DNA of 64,000 nt from Fermentimonas sp. (GCA_015478775.1 JADMKP010000001.1:62001-126000); one strand, 5' to 3'. Shown: positions 46,524-56,744, numbered from the stretch's first letter. The notes: generated by a model from the sequence alone, not told the origin. Numbers and translations are program-made.

Positions 46524-47864
46524 TCAATTAAACTGTCTTTTGAAAAACCACAATTCATTTACATTCATGTTTAATGATATTTTAAACATATCCTGACCAA
46601 TCATATAATTGCTATCAGGTTTTTGTCTTGCATAACCAAATCCTATATTAAGCATAGATAGGTGCCCAGTTCTTAAATCTTGAAATGGCAGTCCCAAACC
46701 AAGGTTTATTCCATATTCTTTAAAGCTACCCATTCCAATTGACTGACTATTTTCGGGATTTGTGACACTCGCATTTATATAAGAATTTGAATATGATAAC
46801 CCTCCCCTGAATCTTATTCGATTGAAAAAGTTTTGACTATAACGATCAATTACAAATTCCAATCCTGTATTTATTCTATAAAGATTATTAAATCTATTAT
46901 CTGAGGTAAGTCCGTCTAGTTCGACAGGGTATGTGCTATTTTCCCACATTTGATATGTTCCGTCTAAACCAACTAAGAATTTAGCTGTTTGGTAGGAAAA
47001 TCCTAATCCGAATGTTTGAGGAATCTGAAATACTTCTCCTTGCAATGTGTCGCTACTGATAATTTGTGATGGCCTGAGATTGGGATTATCATATGGATCC
47101 GAAGTGAAATTCATTACTGATGAAGTAAGGTCGGCTTTACTAATAATTTCGGGTGAATAAACAGCTCCCAATGTTATTGAACGAGTTTTGTCGATGAAAT
47201 ATTGGTATTGAATTCCTAGATCGTATTTTATATCACGTATAGAATAGGAGTGTTTGCCTTCGCTTACTAATGCGTTGCTTGTATAAGGAGTGCTTACTCT
47301 ACTATGAGAAAAATTTCCAAAAAGATATGCTAAATTAGCTCCTATTGATACATTTTTTATTGGTTCCCAAGCTAGTCCTGCATAAACCTGACTTAATCCG
47401 CCAGTACCTCTGTAGGTTTCTAGATATTGTATATTAGAGAGTGAACGGCTTGTACCGAAGTTATATCCTACTTTTGAATAAGGTAGTAATCCCAGACTTG
47501 CTCCTACATTTTTAAATAGTGGGAACTGCATCGCTATATAATCGAGATTGCCATTATAGAAATCTCTATTATTAATTCCGTCATCCATTCTCGTAAGATG
47601 ACCCGAAACACCCATATCGAAAATAAAGGTGATTGAATCCAGTTCTGAATATGAAGCAGGGTTACCGGGATTTACATGCTGGCTTCTTCGCAAACCATAA
47701 CTGATACCGCCCATTGATTCTGAAGCACCAACTGAAGGATTAGATAAAACTCCATAGCCATATCGGCCATATGGAGAGTTAGATCCTACTTGTTGCGAAA
47801 ATGTAACTAGGGTAATCGTAAAGAAGGCAAAAAACAAAGAGAAACGTTTTTTCTTAATATTCAT
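46524..47864 (-). CDS. Outer-membrane beta-barrel protein, FadL-like, envelope operon
   Basis: The 446-residue product begins with a signal peptide (MNIKKKRF, cleaved after VTFSQQ) and continues with a NSPYGRYGYG opening and many amphipathic strands (NVSIGANLAYLFGNFSH, ITLGAVYSPEI, TFGLGFSYQTAKFLVGLDG), like FadL/PorV-type barrels of about 14 strands. No ligand is evident. It is the first gene of a five-gene operon (barrel, TPR, LptC, CorC, PpiD). The ATG at 47864 was preferred over a frame open to 47966 that would add 34 residues including two Cys before the signal. The pantothenate kinase gene often found upstream in related genomes is absent here. Confidence 0.75.
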   Translation of the reverse strand: MNIKKKRFSLFFAFFTITLVTFSQQVGSNSPYGRYGYGVLSNPSVGASESMGGISYGLRRSQHVNPGNPASYSELDSITFIFDMGVSGHLTRMDDGINNRDFYNGNLDYIAMQFPLFKNVGASLGLLPYSKVGYNFGTSRSLSNIQYLETYRGTGGLSQVYAGLAWEPIKNVSIGANLAYLFGNFSHSRVSTPYTSNALVSEGKHSYSIRDIKYDLGIQYQYFIDKTRSITLGAVYSPEIISKADLTSSVMNFTSDPYDNPNLRPSQIISSDTLQGEVFQIPQTFGLGFSYQTAKFLVGLDGTYQMWENSTYPVELDGLTSDNRFNNLYRINTGLEFVIDRYSQNFFNRIRFRGGLSYSNSYINASVTNPENSQSIGMGSFKEYGINLGLGLPFQDLRTGHLSMLNIGFGYARQKPDSNYMIGQDMFKISLNMNVNELWFFKRQFN

Positions 47865-48037
47865 CTGTTTAAGTATATATACAAGTCGCGGCCGCTCAGT
47901 TTCATAAAAATATTTTAGCTTACAAAGATGACATATTTTTATGATGTCACCAACAAAAGTGTGCAAACATCCTGTTAAAAAGATTAAAGATTAATAATTA
48001 GAAGCATTTTACACCTCTATAAACACTTTGTTAATCT

Positions 48038-48595
48038 CTATCTTACATTTTTCTTATAACTGTTAAATGATACTATTTCGTTAAAAGACTTCCTTTTCTT
48101 TTCTCTAAGAGGCTGAGCACTGTAGCCTATTGTAATATCGAGCCAAACTCTTTTTGAATCAGGTATTGAAAGCAGTTCACGCATAGCCGGTTCATTAAAC
48201 CAGCCTAAGATACATGACCCGAGACCTTCGGAATGTGCAGCTAGAACAATATGTGCTGCGATAATACCAAGATCCATCTGGGCATAATCCTTCTGTTTTA
48301 CCCATCCTCCGATACCAGAAGAGAGATTTACTTTTTCTTCTACTAATATTAAGTGAACAGGAGCTTGTTTTGTAAAGTGATTCATCCCTAAGGCACGTGC
48401 AGAGGTAGTATCTGAAACTTTATTCTTTAATTCAGGCTCATCTACCACTATTATATGCCAGGGTTGAGCATTGCAGGCGGAAGGTGCTAATTGTGCGGCT
48501 TGCAAGATTCTTTTTATCTTTTCTTTTTCTACCGGCCGTTGTGTATCGTATGCACGAACACTCTGCCTTTTAGATACAAAATCAAGGAAATCCAT
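48038..48595 (-). CDS. Nitroreductase-family FMN oxidoreductase
   Basis: An FMN-binding NAD(P)H-dependent oxidoreductase of 185 residues. The N-terminal KRQSVRAYDTQRPVE is the phosphate-binding Arg motif of the family; APSACNAQPWHIIVV near residues 36-50 and AAHSEGLGSCILGWF near 122 contribute to the flavin site. The physiological substrate is not inferable (quinones, nitroaromatics, flavin or others). It is last in a four-gene operon with riboflavin synthase immediately upstream, which supplies the flavin precursor; the link may be only coincidental. Confidence 0.88.
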   Translation of the reverse strand: MDFLDFVSKRQSVRAYDTQRPVEKEKIKRILQAAQLAPSACNAQPWHIIVVDEPELKNKVSDTTSARALGMNHFTKQAPVHLILVEEKVNLSSGIGGWVKQKDYAQMDLGIIAAHIVLAAHSEGLGSCILGWFNEPAMRELLSIPDSKRVWLDITIGYSAQPLREKKRKSFNEIVSFNSYKKNVR

Positions 48596-48622
48596 ATAAA
48601 TAAGGGTTCTGTATTGTGAGCT

Positions 48623-49225
48623 TTAGCTTAATGATAAAATTCTACTAATATATTTACCTATGATATCAAACTCGATATTCACAACGGAACCGACTTCAAT
48701 TTGATGGAAATTAGTATATTCATAAGTATAGGGGATAATTGCTACCTTGAAGCTGTTATTAGTAGGCTCTACAACTGTCAAACTAACTCCATTTACAGTT
48801 ACAGACCCTTTATCGACTGTCATATATCCCTTTTTGGCCATTTCTTTATCAAAGTTATATTCGAAAGTGAAATACCAACTACCATTTGCTTCTAATATAT
48901 CTTTGCAAACTGCGGTTTGATCTACATGACCTTGAACAATGTGTCCGTCTAGCCTACCATTCATTAGCATACTCCTTTCGAGATTTACTTTGCTTCCAAC
49001 TTCCAACAATCCGAGATTGGATATTTCTAATGTTTCTTGAATTGCTGTAACGGTATATACATTGTTATTGATTGAAACAACTGTTAAACAGACTCCATTA
49101 TGTGAGACACTCTGATCAACTTTTAACTCGTTAGTGAAATTTGATTTGAGTGAAATATGGAGGTTTCCTTTTTCTTTATTTAGAGCAACAACCGTAGCTG
49201 CCTCTTCAATTATTCCTGAGAACAT
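48623..49225 (-). CDS. ribE: Riboflavin synthase alpha subunit
   Basis: This 200-residue enzyme dismutates two 6,7-dimethyl-8-ribityllumazine molecules to riboflavin. It has the two tandem lumazine-binding barrels: MFSGIIEEAATV at the N terminus, SVSHNGVCLTV (about 38-48), GRLDGHIVQGHVD (about 91-103) and the matching second repeat VDKGSVTVNGVSLTV (about 138-152). Length is as expected. Lumazine synthase, RibD and RibBA are not in the window. It lies between the M13 peptidase and the nitroreductase with gaps of 21 and 27 bases. Confidence 0.95.
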   Translation of the reverse strand: MFSGIIEEAATVVALNKEKGNLHISLKSNFTNELKVDQSVSHNGVCLTVVSINNNVYTVTAIQETLEISNLGLLEVGSKVNLERSMLMNGRLDGHIVQGHVDQTAVCKDILEANGSWYFTFEYNFDKEMAKKGYMTVDKGSVTVNGVSLTVVEPTNNSFKVAIIPYTYEYTNFHQIEVGSVVNIEFDIIGKYISRILSLS

Positions 49226-49246
49226 ATTATTCTACTATTTTAATAA

Positions 49247-51280
49247 TTACCAAATGGAAGCTCTTTTTTCTTTTGCAAGATACATTGGAGCGGTAGAGTC
49301 TATTTTGAATGCATCATACCATGCATCAATATGTGGTAAAGCGCCATCAACACGCCATTTACCGAGTGAATGCGGATCTACTTTAGTAAGTCTGAGCACT
49401 TCGGCATCACGTACATTGCCAGCCCATAATCCGGCATAGCTTAAAAAAAACCGTTGTGAAGGTGTAAAACCATCTAATTTTTGTTCTGATTGAGCCTGAG
49501 CTGTTTTCTGAAATGCATTATATGATACCTGAAGCCCGCCATGGTCGGCAATATTTTCTCCAAGTGTAAATGTACCATTAGCTTGAACAGTGTCCAACAC
49601 CATAATATTGTCAAAAAAATCTACCAAGACTTTTGCTCTCTCATCAAATTTGACTGCATCTTCTTCTGTCCACCAGTCTGTTAGATTCCCATCTTTATCA
49701 AACTTTCTTCCTTGATCATCAAATCCGTGTGTCATTTCATGACCAATAACAACACCTATTCCACCATAATTTATGGCATCATCACCATCTATAAAAAAGA
49801 AAGGAGGTTGAAGAATGCCAGCAGGAAAACATATTTCATTTGATGAAGGATTATAGTAAGCATTTACTGTTTGTGGTGACATATACCATTTGGTTCTATC
49901 AACAGGATTACCGAGTTCTTCTATCATTTCGTTATAAGCAAAATGAGCTACTCGAACTCGGTTTTGCCAGTAGGAGTCATCTTTTACTTCAAGTAAAGAG
50001 TAATCTTTCCATTTATCAGGATATCCAATTTTGACAATAAAAGTACCTAGCTTTTCTTGAGCTTTCTCTTTTGTCTCATCATTCATCCACTCGAGCTGAT
50101 TGATTCTCTCGCTTAATGAGAGTGTAAGATTATCCACCAACGTAAGCATTCTCTCTTTCGCTTCGGGAGGAAAATATTTTTGCACATAAAGTTGTCCAAC
50201 CGCTTCACCCATTGATCCACTAACAACGTCTATTGTTCTTCTCCATCGAGGGCGAAGCTCTTTGCTTCCACTCATCATCTTGCCATAAAACTGGAAGTTG
50301 GCATTAACAAAATCATCGCTAAGATAACTTGCAGAGGAGTCTATAATTTTCCAACTCAGATAATCCTGCAACACTGGAATAGGCTCTCTATTAATGATTG
50401 CAATAGCAGTTTTAAGGGGTTCAACATGCATTACATTTATACTATCGAGATTATTCGCACCTAAAGCATTGAAGTAAGAGATCCACTCAAAAGGGGCAAC
50501 TTTATTATTCAACTCAGACACCAACATCATATGATAATTGAGTTCGGGCAAACGTCTCATTTCTCTTGTTGTATGAGCCTGAGCCAGTTCAGTCTCAATG
50601 TTCATTACATTTATGGCAGCTCTTTTGGAATCTGACTCGCTAAAGCCTGCATTTTGAAACTGAGTTTCAATTAATGTCACATAACCTTTACGTATGCTTT
50701 GTGTATGTTCGTCAGTTAAAAGATAATAATCTCTATCGCTCATGCCAATACCTGACTGGTATATATGGGCAATATTCATTTCACTATTTTTGTCGTCGGG
50801 CCCTACAGAAAATCCAAAAAAAGGACTTGAGGCAATTTTAGTAACTTCAACCATAACCTTGATTATATCCTCTTTATTTTTGACCTCTGCTATTTGATTT
50901 AAATGAGGGATTATAGGTGATGCACCATCTTTATTTAATTTGAGGCTGTCTAAACCCATGGAGTACATGTCCCCAACTTTTTGACCATTAGATCCATAGC
51001 TGTGGTTTTGCGTTACCAGCTCCTGTATTAGTTCTTGGATCTGAACTTGATTATTTTCGCGAAGTTTGTCAAAGGAGCCATAACGAGCAAATTCATCGGG
51101 GATTGGATTGTTCGCTTGCCAACCTCCTGTGGCGTATTGATAAAAACTTTCGCCAGGCAAAGTTGTTGTGTCTAAATTTGCAACATTAATACTATCTGAA
51201 TTAGTAGCAGGTTTATTTTCGGTACAACTTATGTTTAACATTATTATTAATACAACAAAAGGAATAAAGTAACGATTCAT
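49247..51280 (-). CDS. M13-family zinc metallopeptidase, lipoprotein (PepO/neprilysin-like)
   Basis: A 677-residue endopeptidase with a lipoprotein signal ending in Cys19 (MLNISC), so it acts at the envelope. The long N-terminal M13_N helical domain is followed by the catalytic part: NAYYNPSSNEICFPAGIL (about 472-489), zinc site VIGHEMTHGFDDQGR (about 516-530, HExxH) and third ligand Glu in ENIADHGGL (about 578), ending in the conserved ...W. It cleaves oligopeptides, probably for peptide nutrition. It lies between DapA and RibE in one operon; a functional tie with those is not evident. Confidence 0.93.
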   Translation of the reverse strand: MNRYFIPFVVLIIMLNISCTENKPATNSDSINVANLDTTTLPGESFYQYATGGWQANNPIPDEFARYGSFDKLRENNQVQIQELIQELVTQNHSYGSNGQKVGDMYSMGLDSLKLNKDGASPIIPHLNQIAEVKNKEDIIKVMVEVTKIASSPFFGFSVGPDDKNSEMNIAHIYQSGIGMSDRDYYLLTDEHTQSIRKGYVTLIETQFQNAGFSESDSKRAAINVMNIETELAQAHTTREMRRLPELNYHMMLVSELNNKVAPFEWISYFNALGANNLDSINVMHVEPLKTAIAIINREPIPVLQDYLSWKIIDSSASYLSDDFVNANFQFYGKMMSGSKELRPRWRRTIDVVSGSMGEAVGQLYVQKYFPPEAKERMLTLVDNLTLSLSERINQLEWMNDETKEKAQEKLGTFIVKIGYPDKWKDYSLLEVKDDSYWQNRVRVAHFAYNEMIEELGNPVDRTKWYMSPQTVNAYYNPSSNEICFPAGILQPPFFFIDGDDAINYGGIGVVIGHEMTHGFDDQGRKFDKDGNLTDWWTEEDAVKFDERAKVLVDFFDNIMVLDTVQANGTFTLGENIADHGGLQVSYNAFQKTAQAQSEQKLDGFTPSQRFFLSYAGLWAGNVRDAEVLRLTKVDPHSLGKWRVDGALPHIDAWYDAFKIDSTAPMYLAKEKRASIW

Positions 51281-51338
51281 TATTATTTGATTGAAATATT
51301 TGATTTATAGAACAAAAATATAAAAATAAAAGGAAATT

Positions 51339-52232
51339 CTACAAAGTTGCTGCCTTTATGAGTGCCTCCTTAATTAGAAGATCTGTTTTTTTGCTAACAG
51401 GAACTAAGGGTAATCTCAAAATGTTTTTAATCATCCCTTTTTGATGAAGGATAGATTTAACACCAGCAGGATTACCCTCTACAAAAATTAGGTGAAACAA
51501 TTCATTAAAATCTTCTTCCATTTTCATTCTTGCGCTTAAAGAATTACCGGCAAGTGCATTATCTACCAACCAAGACATTTCTTTAGGAAATGCATTGCCA
51601 AAAACAGATATCACTCCAATTCCTCCTAATTCTATAACCGAAGATGTTACTCCGTCATCGCCCGATATAACTTTGAAACCTTCAGGAGCTCCATTTATTA
51701 TTTCTTCTATTTGATTAATGTTGCCCGACGCTTCTTTAATTGCTATCACATTTTTAAATTCTTTTGCAATTCTAAGTGTTGTCTCAGCAGACATATTAAC
51801 ACCTGTTCTACCAGGTACATTATATAAGATCAACGGAACCGGTGATACCTCTGATAGAGCGCGATAATGCTGATACAAGCCTTCTCCAGTGGGTTTATTG
51901 TAATATGGGGTTACAGATAGAACAGCACTAATACCTTTGAAATTTGTGCTTTTTAATTCTTCTGCTACAGAAGCTGTGTTGTTTCCACCGATTCCTATTA
52001 CCACAGGAATCCTATTTTGCACTTCTTTAAGTATACAATCCATCACCTCAGCCTTTTCCTTATCAGTTAATGTTGGGGTTTCGGCTGTTGTTCCTAAAGC
52101 TACTATATAACTGGTGCCATTTTTTATTTGGAAATTGACCAAGCGGGCAAGGGCTTCAAAATCTACTAAACCATTTTCGGTGAATGGAGTTATTAGGGCT
52201 ACGCCTAATCCTTTTAAATTTACTTCTGACAT
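51339..52232 (-). CDS. dapA: 4-hydroxy-tetrahydrodipicolinate synthase
   Basis: The 297-residue lyase condenses pyruvate with aspartate semialdehyde, the first committed step to lysine and meso-diaminopimelate. The Schiff-base Lys is in NVIAIKEASGN (about residue 165), the proton-relay Tyr in LILYNVPGRTG (about 136) and the Thr pair in LGTTAETPTL (about 45). TIM-barrel length matches. It heads the operon with M13 peptidase, RibE and nitroreductase. Start is ATG at 52232; the codon before is TTG. It is divergent from lysS, so lysine biosynthesis and lysine charging genes share one intergenic region. Confidence 0.96.
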   Translation of the reverse strand: MSEVNLKGLGVALITPFTENGLVDFEALARLVNFQIKNGTSYIVALGTTAETPTLTDKEKAEVMDCILKEVQNRIPVVIGIGGNNTASVAEELKSTNFKGISAVLSVTPYYNKPTGEGLYQHYRALSEVSPVPLILYNVPGRTGVNMSAETTLRIAKEFKNVIAIKEASGNINQIEEIINGAPEGFKVISGDDGVTSSVIELGGIGVISVFGNAFPKEMSWLVDNALAGNSLSARMKMEEDFNELFHLIFVEGNPAGVKSILHQKGMIKNILRLPLVPVSKKTDLLIKEALIKAATL

Positions 52233-52301
52233 CAAAATTTGGATTTTACTTACATATTATTCGCTGAACTCATATTTTATGTACAAAATGATTACAGGCT
52301 A

Positions 52302-52309
52302 CAAAGGTA
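52302..52309 (-). promoter_or_regulatory. -7 box (TACCTTTG) of dapA operon
   Basis: Exact TAnnTTTG on the minus strand, with a GTTG (52328-52331) 18 bases upstream. Predicted leader is about 60 bases. The 207-base dapA-lysS gap holds no visible lysine-riboswitch-like structure, only the two divergent promoters. Confidence 0.5.
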
Positions 52310-52413
52310 CATATTTTTCAAAAAGAGCAACTAATTAATGGATATAAATAGATGATTTTTAAAATTTTGACCAATTCATTTAGTGAATTATATGTCTAAA
52401 GGAAATTATTTAG

Positions 52414-52421
52414 TACTTTTG
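52414..52421 (+). promoter_or_regulatory. -7 box (TACTTTTG) of lysS
   Basis: Exact TAnnTTTG match. Predicted start near 52428, downstream of the GTG (52383) and of the ATG at 52392 that could otherwise begin the frame, so it supports the ATG at 52440 as the true translation start. Confidence 0.5.
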
Positions 52422-52439
52422 TGTGAATTTTATTTTACT

Positions 52440-54176
52440 ATGCATAATTTAGAACTAAGCGAACAAGAGATAATACGCAGACAGAGTCTTGATGAGTTGA
52501 GACAGATGGGAATAGAGCCCTATCCTGCGTCAGGATACGAGGTAAGCACATATTCCATCGATATAAAAAATGATTTTTCAGATGATACTGAACGCCGCGA
52601 GGTGAGCATAGCGGGGCGTATAATGGGTCGCCGAATTATGGGAAAAGCATCATTCATTGAATTAATGGATTCGAAGGGAAGAATTCAGATTTATGTCACT
52701 CGTGATGATTTATGTCCGGGAGAAAACAAAGATTTGTATAACAACTTTTTTAAAAAACTGCTTGACATAGGCGACTTTATTGGTATTAAAGGATTTGTTT
52801 TCCGTACAAAAATGGGTGAGATTTCAATTCACGCTGAATCAATAACGCTTCTTTCTAAATCATTAAGGCCATTGCCCGTAGTTAAGGTTAAAGATGGAGT
52901 TACTTACGACAAATTTACTGATCCTGAATTACGTTACCGACAGAGATATGTTGACTTGTTGGTAAATGAAGATGTAAAAGACATTTTCACAAAACGAACT
53001 CGCATATTTGATGCTATGAGGGAGTTTTTTGATAAAAGAGATTATCTTGAAGTGGATACTCCTATTCTTCAGAGTATTCCTGGAGGAGCTGCCGCACGAC
53101 CTTTTACAACACATTTGAATGCATTGGATATAGATCTATATCTGAGAATTGCTAACGAGCTATACTTAAAAAGACTTATAGTTGGTGGTTTTGATGGTGT
53201 ATATGAATTTTCGCGCAACTTCCGCAATGAAGGTATGGATAGAACACATAATCCTGAGTTCACTGTAATGGAAATTTATGTTGCATATACCGATTATAAA
53301 TGGATGATGGAATTTACTGAGCAGATGCTTGAGTATGTGGCTATTAAAGTGCTTGGAACTACTAAGGTAAAAGTTGGCGAAAACGAAATTGATTTTAAAG
53401 CTCCTTACAAAAGAGTTACAATGATAGATGCTATTAAAGATCACACAGGTATCGAGATTAGCGGGATGAATGAAAATCAGTTACGTGAAGTGTGCAAGGA
53501 ACTGGGAGTTGAACAAGATGATACAATGGGTAAAGGAAAGCTCATTGATGAAATATTTGGTGAAAAAGCAGAAGGCAAGTATATTCAGCCTACATTTATT
53601 ACGGATTACCCAATAGAAATGTCGCCTCTGTGCAAAAAACACCGCAATAACCCGGAGCTGACCGAACGTTTCGAGTTAATGGTTAATGGAAAAGAGTTGG
53701 CAAACGCTTATACGGAGCTTAATGACCCTATAGATCAACGTAATCGTTTTGAGGAACAACTTAGCCTGTTAGAAAAAGGTGATGATGAAGCAATGTTTAT
53801 CGATCAGGACTTTTTGAGAGCACTTGAATATGGCATGCCTCCTACGTCAGGTATGGGAATAGGAATGGATAGATTAACTATGTTATTAACTGGTCAGACA
53901 TCTATTCAGGAAGTTCTATTGTTCCCTTTAATGAGACCGGAAAAAAGAGCGAAAAAAGACAATGTTTCGGACTATACACAATTGGGGATACCAGAAGAAT
54001 GGGTTGAATTGATTATAAAAGCTGGCTATAATGAGGTGAAAAGCTTGAAGGAGGTTAATCCGAACAAACTTCACCAAGAAATATGTGGTCTTAACAAGAA
54101 GTTGAAACTGGAACTTACTAATCCTACACCCAACGAGGTGAAAAGTTGGACCGAGAAGGCTTCGGAGCTGAAGTGA
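52440..54176 (+). CDS. lysS: Lysyl-tRNA synthetase, class II, with C-terminal extension
   Basis: The 578-residue enzyme charges tRNA-Lys. An N-terminal OB-fold anticodon-binding domain (about 40-150, [18 protein letters not shown]) precedes the class II core with motif 1 ([25 protein letters not shown] region), motif 2 [14 protein letters not shown] (about 260-273) and motif 3 [13 protein letters not shown] (about 471-483). After the catalytic core there are about 70 extra residues ([19 protein letters not shown] onward) resembling a helix-hairpin-helix, absent from the E. coli enzyme. ATG at 52440 chosen on promoter position and family alignment. gpsA follows after 26 bases. Confidence 0.95.
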   Translation: MHNLELSEQEIIRRQSLDELRQMGIEPYPASGYEVSTYSIDIKNDFSDDTERREVSIAGRIMGRRIMGKASFIELMDSKGRIQIYVTRDDLCPGENKDLYNNFFKKLLDIGDFIGIKGFVFRTKMGEISIHAESITLLSKSLRPLPVVKVKDGVTYDKFTDPELRYRQRYVDLLVNEDVKDIFTKRTRIFDAMREFFDKRDYLEVDTPILQSIPGGAAARPFTTHLNALDIDLYLRIANELYLKRLIVGGFDGVYEFSRNFRNEGMDRTHNPEFTVMEIYVAYTDYKWMMEFTEQMLEYVAIKVLGTTKVKVGENEIDFKAPYKRVTMIDAIKDHTGIEISGMNENQLREVCKELGVEQDDTMGKGKLIDEIFGEKAEGKYIQPTFITDYPIEMSPLCKKHRNNPELTERFELMVNGKELANAYTELNDPIDQRNRFEEQLSLLEKGDDEAMFIDQDFLRALEYGMPPTSGMGIGMDRLTMLLTGQTSIQEVLLFPLMRPEKRAKKDNVSDYTQLGIPEEWVELIIKAGYNEVKSLKEVNPNKLHQEICGLNKKLKLELTNPTPNEVKSWTEKASELK

Positions 54177-54202
54177 CCTGAACAACTGTAATCATAAATA
54201 AA

Positions 54203-55198
54203 ATGGATTTAATAGGTAAGATCTGCATTTTGGGAGGCGGTACTTGGGGTACCGCACTGGCTAAAATGGTGTTGATGAAACAGAAGCATATAAACTGGTT
54301 TATTAGACGTGATGACCAGATTGAAGGATTTTATAAATTGGGTCATAATCCGAGCTATTTGACCAACATTAAGTTCAATCTATCACAAATTACATTTTAC
54401 TCAAATATTGAAAGAGCTATTAAAGACTCTGATACTATAATTGTTGCTGTACCATCACCTTATGTGAAACAATATTTCAGGAGAATATGGAACAGCGCAT
54501 TCAGAGGTAAATTTATGGTTTCGGCATTAAAGGGAATAATTCCTAGCGACAATATGGTAATGAGTGAATACTTGGCAGACAACTTTAAGATTCCATTTGA
54601 AGATATAGGAGTATTATCGGGACCCTGTCATGCAGAAGAAGTGGCATTAGAGCGTCTTTCTTTTTTAACTATTGCAAGCAAAGATAAAGATAAGGCAACC
54701 CAGTTAGCTGACGCAATATCATCAAGAATTTTAAAGACAAAAGTATCAAATGATGTTGTAGGCATTGAATTGGCTGCTGTGCTTAAAAATATTTACGCTA
54801 TAGCGGCTGGTGTTTGTCAAGGACTACAATATGGCGATAATTTTCAAGCTGTGCTTATGAGTAATTGTACAAAAGAAATGGGACTTTTCCTTGAGAACGT
54901 TGTTCCTATGGAGCGACATATTGCAGAACAGCATTATTTAGGGGATATGCTGGTAACAAGTTATTCGCAGTTCTCTCGAAATAGAACTCTTGGCACGATG
55001 ATTGGGAAAGGGTATTCAGTCAAAACAGCACAATTAGAAATGGAAATGATTGCGGAGGGTTATTATGGGGCAAAATGTATACAGGAATTGAATGATCGTT
55101 TCAAAGTAGATATGCCCATAGTTGATACAGTTTATAAAATTTTATACGAAAAGTTGGAACCACGTTTGGCTGTTAAAAATCTTATAAATTTCTTTTAA
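54203..55198 (+). CDS. gpsA: Glycerol-3-phosphate dehydrogenase [NAD(P)+]
   Basis: A 331-residue enzyme reducing dihydroxyacetone phosphate to sn-glycerol 3-phosphate for phospholipid synthesis. The Rossmann signature GGGTWGTALAKM is at 10-21; VAVPSPYVK near 77 and SALKGI near 104 line the cofactor cleft. LSGPCHAEEVALE near 138 and the catalytic Lys in AVLKNIYAIAAG (about 192) mark the substrate site. Length is standard. It sits in the lysS-gpsA-pgi run, with 26 and 102 bases on either side. Confidence 0.96.
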   Translation: MDLIGKICILGGGTWGTALAKMVLMKQKHINWFIRRDDQIEGFYKLGHNPSYLTNIKFNLSQITFYSNIERAIKDSDTIIVAVPSPYVKQYFRRIWNSAFRGKFMVSALKGIIPSDNMVMSEYLADNFKIPFEDIGVLSGPCHAEEVALERLSFLTIASKDKDKATQLADAISSRILKTKVSNDVVGIELAAVLKNIYAIAAGVCQGLQYGDNFQAVLMSNCTKEMGLFLENVVPMERHIAEQHYLGDMLVTSYSQFSRNRTLGTMIGKGYSVKTAQLEMEMIAEGYYGAKCIQELNDRFKVDMPIVDTVYKILYEKLEPRLAVKNLINFF

Positions 55199-55300
55199 AA
55201 TAAACTTTCTCTATTAAAAATCATTTTTTGTTGAGAAACAAAGAGATACATTAATTTTTAAGAGTATAATTTCAGATATAACTATTATAAAAAATACATT

Positions 55301-56650
55301 ATGGATAGTATTCAATTAAACATCAAACATCTTGCAGGCTTGATTTCAGAAGAGGAGATACTTCTAAAATCAGAGTTAGCTTCATCGGCTAATAAAGCAT
55401 TATACGATAGAACTCGTGAAGGAAGCGATTTTTTGGGCTGGGTGGAATTACCTTCATCTATAACAGAAGAAAACATAAGAGAAATTGAAGATAGTGCAAC
55501 TATACTCAGAACACATTGTGATGCAGTTGTAGTAATAGGTATTGGTGGTAGCTACCTCGGTGCACGCGCGGTAATTGACGCTCTTTTTAGTTCATTTGAC
55601 TGGCTACAGGAGAAAGATAAAAGGAAGAATCCGGTGATACTTTATGCGGGTAACAATATTGGGGAAGATTATCTTTGCGAATTAATGTCATTTCTTGAAG
55701 ACAGAGAGTTTGGCATAATTAATATATCAAAATCCGGAACAACCACAGAACCAGCTATTGCTTTTAGGTTATTGAAAGATTTACTTGAGAAAAAAGTAGG
55801 TACTGAAGAAACAAAAAATCGAATTGTTGCTATAACTGATGAATCTAAGGGTGCACTACGTACATTAGCAGTTAGCGAAGGATATAAAACTTTTGTTATC
55901 CCTGACAATGTGGGTGGAAGATTTTCTGTGCTAACACCAGTTGGTTTATTGCCCATAGCAGTAGCAGGTATTAACATTAGGAAGCTTATACAAGGTGCAG
56001 TTGAAATAGAAAAAGGCACAAGCAGCACTACATCTTTCGACTATAATTTGCCGGCTATCTATGCTGTTATTCGTAATGAGTTATATAAAAGGGGTAAGAA
56101 AATTGAAATACTTGCAAATTATCACCCTAAACTACATTTCTTAGCAGAGTGGTGGAAACAATTATTTGGCGAAAGTGAAGGTAAAGAAAATCTAGGAATC
56201 TTTCCGGCTGCAGTTGACTTTACTACCGACCTTCACTCTATGGGACAATGGATACAGGAAGGTGAACGCACTATATTTGAAACTGTTATTTCTGTAAAAC
56301 AGCCAGAAAATAAAGTAAAAATTCCGCGTGATGACAGAGATTTAGACGGTTTAAACTATCTTGAAGGTAAACGAGTAGATGAAGTAAATAAGATGGCTGA
56401 ACTAGGCACAAGGATTGCTCATGTTGATGGTGGAGTACCTAACATATTGATTGAGATTCCAGAGTTGAACGAGAAATATATGGGACAGCTTATCTACTTT
56501 TTTGAAAAAGCTTGTGGAATAAGTGGATATATACTTGGTATTAATCCATTCAACCAACCTGGAGTAGAGGCATATAAAAAGAATATGTTCGCATTGCTTG
56601 AAAAACCAGGGTTTGAAGATGCTACAAGAGCAATAAAAAAACGTATTTAA
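55301..56650 (+). CDS. pgi: Glucose-6-phosphate isomerase
   Basis: The 449-residue isomerase interconverts glucose 6-phosphate and fructose 6-phosphate. It is of the shorter bacterial type (about 450 residues, like Bacillus/Thermotoga). Sugar-phosphate-binding SIS motifs are seen: [16 protein letters not shown] (about 78-93), [16 protein letters not shown] (about 143-158) and, at the C terminus, [16 protein letters not shown] containing the ring-opening Lys. [11 protein letters not shown] and [11 protein letters not shown] are further conserved blocks. It is likely co-transcribed with lysS and gpsA and ends in a terminator at 56705. Confidence 0.97.
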   Translation: MDSIQLNIKHLAGLISEEEILLKSELASSANKALYDRTREGSDFLGWVELPSSITEENIREIEDSATILRTHCDAVVVIGIGGSYLGARAVIDALFSSFDWLQEKDKRKNPVILYAGNNIGEDYLCELMSFLEDREFGIINISKSGTTTEPAIAFRLLKDLLEKKVGTEETKNRIVAITDESKGALRTLAVSEGYKTFVIPDNVGGRFSVLTPVGLLPIAVAGINIRKLIQGAVEIEKGTSSTTSFDYNLPAIYAVIRNELYKRGKKIEILANYHPKLHFLAEWWKQLFGESEGKENLGIFPAAVDFTTDLHSMGQWIQEGERTIFETVISVKQPENKVKIPRDDRDLDGLNYLEGKRVDEVNKMAELGTRIAHVDGGVPNILIEIPELNEKYMGQLIYFFEKACGISGYILGINPFNQPGVEAYKKNMFALLEKPGFEDATRAIKKRI

Positions 56651-56704
56651 TTAAGTTCTTCGAGTTAAAATATTACAGAAAATATTATTATTTTACCCAA
56701 AAAG

Positions 56705-56744
56705 AAAATCACCATCCTAAAAAATAATAGGTGGTGATTTTTTT
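56705..56744 (+). terminator. Terminator of lysS-gpsA-pgi
   Basis: A 12-bp stem (56705-56716 with 56730-56741, one wobble) and following T-tract, 55 bases after the pgi stop. Confidence 0.85.

Noticed and set aside
47888-47895. GCGGCCGC (NotI-type) palindrome in an AT-rich intergenic stretch
   Set aside because: A single eight-base word with no flanking symmetry or repeat; most likely chance.
47929-47949. TGACAT ... ATGTCA inverted repeat upstream of the barrel-protein operon
   Set aside because: Only six bases per arm with a nine-base spacer, and no clear promoter match at the expected distance (CATCTTTG, seven of eight); too weak to call an operator.
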